Assembly (NCBI GenBank): GCA_034439915.1
Contig: JAWXBI010000131.1
Span: forward strand, 8,637 to 72,636
DNA: 64,000 bases
Reading direction: 5' to 3'
From: JADJLQ01 sp034439915
Lineage (GTDB): Bacteria; Bacteroidota; Bacteroidia; Chitinophagales; Saprospiraceae
Below, piece by piece: positions 26,358 to 35,600 of the stretch. Every line of letters starts with the position of its first letter. Position 1 is the stretch's first letter. The notes under the pieces were generated by a model. That model saw nothing but the letters and a program-made list of their open reading frames with translations. It was not told the DNA's origin and searched no databases. A program made the position numbers and the translations under genes.

Positions 26358-27434
26358 TTATTTAGTGATACAGGCCGCTTGTATAATTTCATTCGAAGCA
26401 TCGTGATTGATTTTACCCTCTTTAATTAACGTATGGAGGAAATTCAAATAATTATTGCTGAGTAAAAAACTGGCGTCGATGGAAACGGTATCTGCCAATT
26501 GGCTGCTGCCGACCACCGTGATACCATGATGGTTTATGGATTTTTGATCCTCTGTCACTTCACAATTGCCCCCGGTAGACGAAGCTAAATCGATAATTAC
26601 CGATCCGACTCTCATTTTCTCCAGGGTGTTTGCAGTTATGAGTACTGGTGCTTTTTTGCCCCGGATCTGGGCGGTGCATATCACCACGTCTGCTTTGGAC
26701 GCTTTTTCCTGGACCATTTGCCTTTGCCTTTGCAGAAAGTCTTCACTTTGTTCAACCGCATAACCACCGGCGGATTTTTCATCTCTGGCTCCTTCTACTT
26801 CGACAAATTTGGCCCCAAGGCTCTCCACTTCTTCTTTCACTGCCTTTCGGGTATCGAACACTTCAACTACAGCTCCAAGCCTCCTTGCCGTGGCAATAGC
26901 TTGCAAACCAGCTACTCCGGCACCCAATACCAATACTTTGGCTGGTTTTACGGTACCGCTTGCAGTCATCAGCATAGGAAAATATCTGGGCAACAAGGTT
27001 GCCGCCATCAAAACCGCTTTATAACCCGCAATGGATGCCATGGACGAGAGTACATCCATCGATTGTGCTAAACTGCTCCTGGGAATCATATCCAGAGAAT
27101 AGGCATGGAGTTCCTTTGATTTATAAGGTGCCTCAATCCCCGGAGTCTGATAGGGAGCAAACATAGAAACGAGTACTGTACCGGGTCTGATGAATTCAAG
27201 GTCTTGTAAAGACGGGGGCAAGGCACTCAATAGGATGTCGGATTGATTAAGGACAGTATTTCTATCTTCAAATCTGACTTTTCCCCCAAAAATTTTATCC
27301 GGAAGCGATGCGGCATCGCCACTTCCTTTTTCTACCAATAACAGGCATGGTATTTTGAGGTATTTATCAACGGTTTCGGGTACTAAAGCTATTCTGGGGT
27401 CGCCTTTACTTGAAATTATCCCAACATTCAACAT
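26358..27434 (-). CDS. pntAa: NAD(P) transhydrogenase subunit alpha, soluble NAD-binding part (alpha1)
   Basis: 358 residues, related to alanine dehydrogenase. It forms the NAD(H)-binding domain I on the cytoplasmic face. Landmarks are DPRIALVPETV at the N-terminus, PRSSLAQSMDVLSSMASIAG (RQD-loop region), and the Rossmann motif GAGVAGLQA at 171-179 followed by Asp in EVFDTRKAVKEEVESLGA. It is the first gene of the three-gene pnt operon, with its own promoter at 27464-27471. Confidence 0.95.
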   Translation of the reverse strand: MLNVGIISSKGDPRIALVPETVDKYLKIPCLLLVEKGSGDAASLPDKIFGGKVRFEDRNTVLNQSDILLSALPPSLQDLEFIRPGTVLVSMFAPYQTPGIEAPYKSKELHAYSLDMIPRSSLAQSMDVLSSMASIAGYKAVLMAATLLPRYFPMLMTASGTVKPAKVLVLGAGVAGLQAIATARRLGAVVEVFDTRKAVKEEVESLGAKFVEVEGARDEKSAGGYAVEQSEDFLQRQRQMVQEKASKADVVICTAQIRGKKAPVLITANTLEKMRVGSVIIDLASSTGGNCEVTEDQKSINHHGITVVGSSQLADTVSIDASFLLSNNYLNFLHTLIKEGKINHDASNEIIQAACITK

Positions 27435-27463
27435 GCTCTGTATAGATTGTAAAAAAAACAGCG

Positions 27464-27471
27464 CAAAGATA
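27464..27471 (-). promoter_or_regulatory. -7 promoter box of the pnt operon
   Basis: On the minus strand TATCTTTG matches TAnnTTTG exactly, 29 nt before the pntAa ATG. A TTTA about 19 nt upstream is a poor -33 match. It lies in the 101-nt gap after uvrC, so pnt can be transcribed independently of the uvrC operon. Confidence 0.5.
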
Positions 27472-27535
27472 TAAAATTTATACGCTAAAGCGGTTTAGTT
27501 TGGCATTGAGGAGAAGGTTGTGCATAAGATAAGTT

Positions 27536-29353
27536 CTATTCTTCTTCACTGAAATCCGGATGAAAGTACTGGTACACCTGCTCTGCTTTTTTTTTGCCGA
27601 TCAGCGGACTCAATGCAGCCTGATCCGCTTCCTGTACCCTGGCCATAGATCCAAAATGTTTGAGCAGTACTTCTGCGGATTTTTTGGCGATTCCCGGTAT
27701 ATCGGTCAATCCCGTAGTGAGAAAGGAGCGTGATCGCTGGTCCCGGTGAAATCGAATGGCAAATCGATGGGCTTCATTCCGGATTTTCTGGATGACTTTC
27801 AGGGACTCTGATTTTTTATCAATATAGAGCGGTACCGGGTCATTGGGGAAATAAATCTCTTCCAGTCTTTTGGCAATACCCACGACTTTGATGGTTTTGT
27901 CCAGGCCAAGACGGGTAATGCTCTCCATGGCTGCACTTAACTGGCCCTTGCCTCCATCGATTACTACCAGGTCGGGTAAGGGTTTTAATTCATCGACCAG
28001 CCGTCGGTACCGGCGGTAAACAATTTCGGCCATGGAAGCAAAATCATCTGGCCCTTCTACGGATTTTACATTATAATGCCGGTAGTCGTTTTTTGAAGGT
28101 TTGGCATTTTTAAAAACTACACATGCTGCGACCGGATTAGATCCCTGAATATTTGAATTGTCAAAACATTCAATGTATGCCGGTTCTTTTTCCATTCGCA
28201 GGTCAATTTTAAGGGTATTGAGTATACGCTGGACTGCTATAGGTTTTTTGGTGTTCGATACAATTTCGCTTTTCTTTTGCAGGATATAATACCGCAGGTT
28301 TTTCTGAGATAGCTCCAGTAATTTTTTTTTGTCACCGCGTTGAGGAAAAACTACCCTGATCTCCTTATTGTTAATATGGATGGGAAACGGAACGATGATT
28401 TCATCGGCAATACTGGAAAACGTATCGCGGCATTCCAAAATAGCATAGGCCAGCAGGGTTTCCTGATCATCGTCCAGGTTTTTTTCCATCTCGAAAGTAT
28501 GGGAATTAATCAATGCCCCTTTGATAATCCTCAGGTAGTTTACGGTAGCTTCCTTATCATCGATTTGGATGCTGAATACATCTACATCACCAATACTGGA
28601 ATGGACCACCATGGACCTGGATTGATAGTCATTAAATGCGTCCAATCGTATTTTATAAGCATGGGCAGCTTCAAAGTCCAGGATTTCCGCCGTTCGATCC
28701 ATTTGTGTCTGTAAATACAATTTGGCATCACCAAAATTCCCATTCAATATGTTCCGGATTTGTTTGATGCGCGCATCATAATCGGGTTGAGTTTCATACG
28801 CTTCGCAAGGCCCCAGGCAATTTTTAATATGATATTCGAGGCAAACTTTAAACTTTTTTTTGGCAATGTTTTCCTCGGTCAGGAGCAAGGTGCAATTGCG
28901 GATAGGGAATAACGATTTGATAAAATCCAGTACGATTTCGGCTTTGTATTTTGAGGTATAGGGACCGAAATAATCCGATCCGTCCCGGTAAATCCGGCGG
29001 GTAAAATAGATCCTTGGAAACCGTTCTTTTTTAATACAGATGAAAGCGTAGGTTTTACCATCTTTCAGGCTGACATTATATCGGGGCTGGTGGTTTTTTA
29101 TCAGTGTACTTTCCAGTAACAGAGCATCATGTTCGGTTTCAACCACGAGGTATTCCAATCGTTCAGCATGGCGTACCATGGAGATCGTTTTGAAACTGTG
29201 ACTTTTAGAATCCGTAAAATAGGAGGTGGTTCGCTTGAATAAATTTTTTGCTTTGCCAACATAAATAATTGATCCTTTTCCATCCATAAATTTATAGATC
29301 CCGGGTTGTTCAGGTATCAGGGGTTGTATCAATTTAAATGTATCCCGGTTCAT
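27536..29353 (-). CDS. uvrC: Excinuclease ABC subunit C
   Basis: Dual-incision nuclease of nucleotide excision repair. 605 residues. The GIY-YIG domain (GIY at 18-20, YVG at 31-33, GKAKNLFKR) makes the 3' cut. A UVR segment around residue 215 binds UvrB. The RNase H-like C-terminal nuclease (ECFDNSNIQGSNPVA, LVVIDGGKGQLSAA) makes the 5' cut, and a helix-hairpin-helix pair ends the protein (LTDIPGIAKKSAEVLLKHFG). The start overlaps the upstream oxidoreductase gene by 4 nt, an unusual partner. Confidence 0.96.
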   Translation of the reverse strand: MNRDTFKLIQPLIPEQPGIYKFMDGKGSIIYVGKAKNLFKRTTSYFTDSKSHSFKTISMVRHAERLEYLVVETEHDALLLESTLIKNHQPRYNVSLKDGKTYAFICIKKERFPRIYFTRRIYRDGSDYFGPYTSKYKAEIVLDFIKSLFPIRNCTLLLTEENIAKKKFKVCLEYHIKNCLGPCEAYETQPDYDARIKQIRNILNGNFGDAKLYLQTQMDRTAEILDFEAAHAYKIRLDAFNDYQSRSMVVHSSIGDVDVFSIQIDDKEATVNYLRIIKGALINSHTFEMEKNLDDDQETLLAYAILECRDTFSSIADEIIVPFPIHINNKEIRVVFPQRGDKKKLLELSQKNLRYYILQKKSEIVSNTKKPIAVQRILNTLKIDLRMEKEPAYIECFDNSNIQGSNPVAACVVFKNAKPSKNDYRHYNVKSVEGPDDFASMAEIVYRRYRRLVDELKPLPDLVVIDGGKGQLSAAMESITRLGLDKTIKVVGIAKRLEEIYFPNDPVPLYIDKKSESLKVIQKIRNEAHRFAIRFHRDQRSRSFLTTGLTDIPGIAKKSAEVLLKHFGSMARVQEADQAALSPLIGKKKAEQVYQYFHPDFSEEE

Positions 29354-30555
29354 ACTCGTTTAGAATAATTGTATATCAGTTGATCTATAAGGTGCCCGCT
29401 GACGGGAGCCAGTGAAAGGCCCAGCATACCATGCCCGGTATTGAGGAAAACATTTTCTAAAGGCTCCAAACGCGAAATTAAGGGTAAACCAGTAGCCGAT
29501 AATGGACGGAACCCAAACCAGGGGGTAATTGATTTCAATTTGGCCTGTTGGTAATCGGGCAGGTAAGTTTCTATAGTATTTAATATGCCTTCGATACGTC
29601 CGGATAAAATCCTGTTGTTGATACCGGCCAATTCCATCGTCCCCCCAAGCCTCAACGCCTTACCCATCGGTGTGACAGCAACCCGGCCTTCTACCAGGAT
29701 CATAGGCGTAGTAAATTGAGGTTGTGCATCTTCGAGTGTGATGTTGTATCCCTTGCCGCCTTCGAGGTTCAATTGACCACCGGCAAGGCGCGCCAGTTCA
29801 CCGCTCCATGCACCGGCCGCCAGAATAAATGCATCGGCACCAATTTCGCCTGCAGTTGTGGTGATATGGCGTATGGTCCTATTTTTTTTATTAAAGTGCA
29901 GGACCTTGCTATTTGGCCTCCATTCCACCTTGTCCTTCAGATACGATATTAACCCTTTCATCAGTTCCCCGGGATGGAGGTGCATGTCATCCAAATAATG
30001 CACACCCCCCAGGGCGTTGATCCGGACGCCTGGATTTATTTTTTCCAGTTCATTAAAATTTAATACTTGGACCTTCATTCCCAGTCTTTCACCTTTTTTG
30101 GACATTTCAATTTCCTCGGATAAACCATGAGCCGTATTGCATGCCATGATGATGCCTTTTGGATATAACTTAAAGTCAAGGGCATTGCCAGCCAGTCCGG
30201 AATATAATAACCTGGACCAAAACAATAAGGAAGATAAGGGGCCGATAGAGTTTTGGACATGGCTCTTTGTAGCGTGACTGAAAAACTGAACTCCCCACTT
30301 TAAAAAATCGGCATCCCACCTTGGTTTCAGGTAAAAAGGGCTGGTATCCTTAAACATCCATTTTATACTCTGGCGAACAACTCCGGGAGCAGCCAAAGGA
30401 ATAAAATGGCTGGGACAAATCATTCCGGCATTTCCATATGAAGCTCCCTGATCGAACCCATGCTGATCAACCAGGACGACCTCATGCCCGGATTGAACCA
30501 GGTAATAGGCACTGAACAATCCGATTACACCACCACCAAGGATACCAATACGCAT
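29350..30555 (-). CDS. FAD-dependent D-amino-acid oxidoreductase (DadA-like), possible D-hydroxyproline dehydrogenase
   Basis: 401 residues of the DAO family. The N-terminal FAD motif is GILGGGVIGLFSAYYL (GGGVIG at 7-12), followed by the second FAD contact VLVDQHG. The C-terminal STGHGMLG-like element is present as NTGHGMLGLSLAPVSG. It resembles DadA and the D-hydroxyproline dehydrogenases. The gene directly upstream encodes a proline racemase/hydroxyproline epimerase, so oxidation of cis-4-hydroxy-D-proline is a reasonable inference. Other D-amino acids or glycine cannot be excluded. It overlaps uvrC by 4 nt. Confidence 0.85.
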   Translation of the reverse strand: MRIGILGGGVIGLFSAYYLVQSGHEVVLVDQHGFDQGASYGNAGMICPSHFIPLAAPGVVRQSIKWMFKDTSPFYLKPRWDADFLKWGVQFFSHATKSHVQNSIGPLSSLLFWSRLLYSGLAGNALDFKLYPKGIIMACNTAHGLSEEIEMSKKGERLGMKVQVLNFNELEKINPGVRINALGGVHYLDDMHLHPGELMKGLISYLKDKVEWRPNSKVLHFNKKNRTIRHITTTAGEIGADAFILAAGAWSGELARLAGGQLNLEGGKGYNITLEDAQPQFTTPMILVEGRVAVTPMGKALRLGGTMELAGINNRILSGRIEGILNTIETYLPDYQQAKLKSITPWFGFRPLSATGLPLISRLEPLENVFLNTGHGMLGLSLAPVSGHLIDQLIYNYSKRV

Positions 30556-30564
30556 GAGGCAAAA

Positions 30565-31563
30565 CTACAAAACCTGAAAGCCATGTGCATAAGGGTCGTC
30601 ATCATCGATGAATAGGGTATTGAACCCCGTGATTTTAGCCCATCCTTCAATACTGGGTATAATCGCGGATTTACCATAATAATCCAGGGTGTCTTCGACC
30701 TTACCTCTAAAAACACTGTGGATGATACTCTCATGGATAAAATAATCTTCTTTTTTTAACTTACCCTGAGCAGCCCATTGTGCCATCCGCGCCGAAGTAC
30801 CAGTGCCACAGGGTGACCGGTCGATCGCTTTATCACCATAGAATACCGCGTTCCGGGCATGGGATGATTTTTCTCTTGGTTTGCCTGCCCAGAGTATATG
30901 AGAGCAGGAATTAATAGTAGCATCCACCGGATGATGGAAGGTGCGCAAGGCATTGATATTGTTCCTGAGTATGGGGCTCCACTGAATGAGCTGGCCTGCT
31001 GAATAAGACTCAATTCCATTAAACCCGGCTTGATAGTCCACGATAGCATAGAAATTACCCCCGTAAGCCACGTCTACTTTTATCATTCCGAGCGTAGGAC
31101 ATTCGACAGCGAGGTTTGAAACTTCCAGGTAAGATGGCACATTGGTCAGCTTTACCGAACTGACCTTGTCGTTAACCATTACATAATCAATCAGGACCAG
31201 GCCGGCCGGTGCTTCCATTCGGACCTTACCCGGGATTTTTGGTTTGATTAGTCCGTGTTCGATCCCTATGGTAATGGTACCAATGGTGCCGTGACCGCAC
31301 ATGGGAAGGCATCCACTGGTTTCAATAAATAAAACCGCTACATCGTTTGCAGGATCATGCGGAGGGTACAATATACTTCCGCTCATCATGTCATGTCCCC
31401 GTGGCTCAAACATCAGTCCCTTGCGGATCCAGTCAAATTCTTTCAGGAAATGCTGGCGTTTCTCACTCATATTGTTCCCATACAAGGCGGGTCCGCCACC
31501 GGCAACCAGGCGCACCGGGTTACCACAGGTGTGGGCATCGATACAAAAAAAACTTTGTCGCAT
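30565..31563 (-). CDS. Proline racemase family protein, probable 4-hydroxyproline 2-epimerase
   Basis: 332 residues. The two-base racemase mechanism needs two cysteines, and both are present: Cys89 in PMCGHGTIG and Cys252 in DRSPCGTGTSAR. That argues against the trans-3-hydroxyproline dehydratase subgroup, which has Thr at the second site. HMM-like landmarks are DAHTCGNPVRLV and EPRGHDMMSGSILYPP. It sits 9 nt upstream of a DadA-like oxidoreductase, the arrangement of hydroxyproline use (epimerase then D-hydroxyproline dehydrogenase). The later genes of that pathway (deaminase, aldehyde dehydrogenase) are not nearby. Confidence 0.87.
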   Translation of the reverse strand: MRQSFFCIDAHTCGNPVRLVAGGGPALYGNNMSEKRQHFLKEFDWIRKGLMFEPRGHDMMSGSILYPPHDPANDVAVLFIETSGCLPMCGHGTIGTITIGIEHGLIKPKIPGKVRMEAPAGLVLIDYVMVNDKVSSVKLTNVPSYLEVSNLAVECPTLGMIKVDVAYGGNFYAIVDYQAGFNGIESYSAGQLIQWSPILRNNINALRTFHHPVDATINSCSHILWAGKPREKSSHARNAVFYGDKAIDRSPCGTGTSARMAQWAAQGKLKKEDYFIHESIIHSVFRGKVEDTLDYYGKSAIIPSIEGWAKITGFNTLFIDDDDPYAHGFQVL

Positions 31564-31880
31564 GAGGGTTATTGGGGAATCCGTTTAGAATACAAATAGA
31601 TCAGCTTCATTTATCTTTCTTTTTAGCAAGGGGTTTTTAATGGGTCCACCGGTTTTTGACTTTTTTGACGCAGACCAATCAAAAGTAGCACCAGGTAAAC
31701 CAGCATTAAACGGGTTGATTTCACGATGGATTTTCTTCAAATTTAGTCATTCGGCTTTTACTCCGTTTGGGAAAATCAAGAGGGATAAATCCAATTTGCA
31801 AAGGTGTGGAACAAATTTCAGCGAGATGAATATTATTTGCAATTTTGCAGCCTGGACCAATAAATATATAAAAAACTTAA
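31564..31880. other. Divergent intergenic region between the epimerase and ruvA
   Basis: 317 bp without a convincing gene. A reading frame starting at 31640 runs into ruvA in another frame and has no family features. Toward ruvA there is TTTC at 31815-31818, 20 nt, then CAATTTTG at 31839-31846. This resembles the tRNA-Ser promoter in this window and is the best promoter candidate for ruvA. Toward the epimerase only a weak box (TCTATTTG on the minus strand) is seen. Confidence 0.5.
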
Positions 31881-32474
31881 ATGTATTATTATTTGAAGGG
31901 AAAACTGACCGCCGTGCATCCTACCATGGCGGTGATCGATTGTGGCGGAATAGGTTTTCATGTGCACATTAGTCTTCATACCTACGGTCAGATCGATAAA
32001 AAGGAGGAGGTGTTGTTGTATACCCATCTGGCTATCAAGGAAGATGCCCATGTATTGTATGGATTTGCCCATCTGGATGAGAAAATATTGTTTCAACAAC
32101 TCATATCCGTCAGCGGGGTAGGCACCGGCACTGCCCAGTTGATCTTATCCGCAATCACCCCCGATGCTATCAAAATGGCTATCCTGCGGGAGGATGACCT
32201 GACCTTTAAATCCATCAAGGGTATAGGTGAAAAAACAGCCAAGCGTATTATCCTGGACCTCAAAGATAAAATTGGCAAAGAAGGAGATCAGAAATCAATT
32301 GTGCCCGGCCCGGCATATCACAATACTTTGATGGGTGAAGCGTTATCTGCATTAGTTGCTTTGGGATTTCAACGACAGAAAAGCCAACAGGTACTGTCGG
32401 GTATACTTCAAAAGCAAACTATTCAGAGCGTGGAAGAGCTGATTAAACAGGCATTGAAACAGTTGTCATCATAA
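31881..32474 (+). CDS. ruvA: Holliday junction branch migration protein RuvA
   Basis: Tetrameric junction-binding subunit that targets the RuvB motor to Holliday junctions. 197 residues, family length. It has an N-terminal OB fold (MYYYLKGKLTAV...VIDCGGIGFHV). Two helix-hairpin-helix motifs follow in the middle (LISVSGVGTGTAQLIL and IKGIGEKTAKRIILDL), and a C-terminal three-helix domain ends in LIKQALKQL. It is followed by sprA, a gene order that recurs in Bacteroidota. Confidence 0.96.
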   Translation: MYYYLKGKLTAVHPTMAVIDCGGIGFHVHISLHTYGQIDKKEEVLLYTHLAIKEDAHVLYGFAHLDEKILFQQLISVSGVGTGTAQLILSAITPDAIKMAILREDDLTFKSIKGIGEKTAKRIILDLKDKIGKEGDQKSIVPGPAYHNTLMGEALSALVALGFQRQKSQQVLSGILQKQTIQSVEELIKQALKQLSS

Positions 32475-32631
32475 ATTTTTTAAGGGGTCATATTAATATT
32501 GAAATTAATGCATAACTATTTTTAAATTAGAAAGTTATTATTATTTTCGCCACTGACAATTGTGAAACCAACTACCTCAATAACACATAAAATTCGATAT
32601 GCCCCACAGGGGCTCTCGGTGAACCATTAAA

Positions 32632-35600
32632 ATGAAGTCTGTACACTTTATTGTAATTTCTATTTTTTCTGTTTTAGGTATTGCAGACTCCCTGGGTAAC
32701 CGTACTCTATTCACTGGTTCAAACATTAAGGAATATTTAACGGCAAAACCCGATACTACTCCTGCCCAGAAAATCAGACTTCCTCAAGACAAACAAGACC
32801 CTATTTCCCTTAAGGATCCTTCTTCCATAGAAAAAGAAATTCAATACGATCCGGAAACCAACCGCTATATCATCACCGAGCGGATTGGGTCAGACTACAT
32901 CAACAGTTCTTCTATGACTTTTGAAGAATATGTGAAATATAAAAACAAACAACTCGAACAACAATATTTTAATCAACTCGCCGGGACTACCTCCTCCAAT
33001 CAGACCACCGGTAAAGACCCCGTGGACAAAATTGATGTCAAAAAAACACTCATTGACCGTTTGTTTGGAGGAAATACAGTGGAAATAAAACCACAGGGAA
33101 ATGTCGACCTCACCTTTGGTGCCAATTATCAGAATGTAAGAAACCCCTCGCTCACAATTCGACAGCAACGCCAGACCAACTTTGATTTCGATATGAACAT
33201 TCAAATGAATCTTCAGGGAAAAATCGGAGAAAAGCTGAATCTGAATACCAGCTACAACAGTCAGGCTACTTTTGATTTTGACAATGTGATGAAACTGAAT
33301 TACAACAGTGACCAGTTCAGTGAAGATGAAATACTTAAAAAAATTGATGCAGGGGATGTCAGTCTCCCGCTTCGTACCAGTTTAATCCAGGGGGCTCAGA
33401 AATTGTTTGGAGTTAAAGCGGAGACTCAGTTTGGGCATTTGAGGCTGACCGGTATAGCTTCCCAATCGCGGACTCAACAACAACGCATCAACCTGCAGGG
33501 AGGCGCTTTAGTGCAGGATTTTGAAATTCAGGGCGATGAGTACGACGAAAATCAACATTATTTTCTTGGTCATTATTTCCGGAATACGTTTGAAGGGGCT
33601 ATGGTTCGGTTGCCCTACATCAGTACCCTCGCAAAAATAGATCTCACCAGCTTACAGGTCTGGATCAGCCCGGACCCCAGGGACATCAACAATCTGCGGC
33701 AGGTGGTTGCCTTTTCCGACCTCGGCGAATATGACCGCATGAATAATCCGAATGCGGATTTCTGGAGAATGGGGGTCACACCGGTCATTGATATGACCAC
33801 CAATCAAAAACTTCCAACCAACGGAACAAATCGGATCTATCAACAATTTATAGCAGATCCCAACTTAAGACAAACCGACAAAGTAGTCAGCGGGCTTCAA
33901 AGGCCCCCTTTCAATTTTACAATAGGCCGTGATTTTGAGGTTTTCAAAGGCAAATTGCTGGATCCGCGTGATTTTACTGTCCATCCGGATCTGGGGTTTA
34001 TTTCATTCAGACGCACCGTTCGCCCCAGTGATATCGTGGCGATTTCGTATAAATATACTTTTAACGGTAAAGCTTACAAGGTGGGAGAATTTACCCAGGA
34101 AGTTGCCCCGGATTCGCTCAATGTCATTGTCACCAAATTGGTAAAACCCAGGTCAAACCGGGTAGATATCCCAATCTGGGACCTGATGATGAAGAATTTT
34201 TATTCTCTCCGGTCTTTTGGAATCAGCGAAGAAGACTTTAAACTGGACATTTTGTTTGATGACCCGGGTGCTGGTGAAAAAAGGTTTTTGCCTGAGACCG
34301 AATTAAAAAGTATCCCTTTACTCAACTTACTTAACCTCGACAAATTAAATAAACAACGGGACCCATTTCCGGATGGCGTCTTTGATTTTGTACCGGGTTT
34401 GACTATAGACCCCCAAAACGGTAAAATGATGTTTCCCGTGCTGGAACCTTTTGGGCAAAGCCTCGGCAGGAAAATCTCAGATCCGGACTTGAGGAAAAAA
34501 TATGTATTCCAACAATTGTATGATTCCACTAAAACACAATCTTTAAATTTCCCCGAAGCCAATCGTTATATCATTCGGGGCGAATATAAATCAGCCAACG
34601 GTGGTGACGTGGCACTTAATTCATTTAATATCCCACAGGGATCCGTAAGGGTCAAAGCAGGCGCACAGGAATTGAGTCCAAGCCAATATGAAATAGATTA
34701 TCAAACAGGCCGGGTGCGGGTTACAGACCCGGCGATCCTGAGTTCAGGAGTGCCGGTGACCATTGATTATGAAGACAATTCCTTGTTTGGTTTTAATAAC
34801 AACAGGACTATGTTTGGTTTGCGTGGGGAATATGAATTTAATAAACACCTTTCGCTGGGTGGCACAGTAATGCGGTTGTTTGAGAGGCCTTATACGCAAA
34901 AAGTCAACATCGGCGAGGACCCGATCAATAATGCGATTTATGGATTGGACCTGGTCTACAATAACGAAGCTCCCTGGATTACCAGATTATTGGACAGATT
35001 ACCCCTGTTATCAACCAAAGAACCATCGAAAATTTCATTTTTGGGAGAAGCTGCTGCCTTAAGGCCTGGTCACTCCAAAGCGATCAACCAGGGGAAAGAC
35101 AAGGGAGGTACAGCTTATATCGATGATTTTGAAGGAAGCACCAGCAGTCAGGACCTGGGAACTCAGATCAATTTGTGGTTTCCCGCCAGTACCCCTTCCA
35201 GTAAGAGATTCAGGGAAGGCGGTCCGGATAATTCCAATACTACTTTTCCATTTGTCAACAGGGCTAAATTAAGCTGGTACAGGGTCGACCGGAGGGTACG
35301 AAACGGAAATGAAGATGCCTATTCGGTAGGTATTAATATCACCGAATTATTTCCCAATCGAAATATCGGGCCTGGGCTCAATAATGAATTATATACGTTT
35401 AATATGCATTTTAACCCTGCAGAACGGGGGCCATATAATTTTGATGTACCCGGTGGCACACCCTATTCGGCAGGTTTGGACCAGAATGGAAAACTGAGGA
35501 GTCCAACTTCCAGATGGGGGGGGATACAACGCGGTCTGTATAATACCGACTTTGAAGCAGCTAATATTGAAACGATAGAATTTTGGGTACTCAATCCCTT

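Noticed and set aside
31640..31972. 110-codon frame upstream of and overlapping ruvA
   Set aside because: It overlaps ruvA in another frame, covers the putative ruvA promoter and has no recognisable domain or codon pattern.
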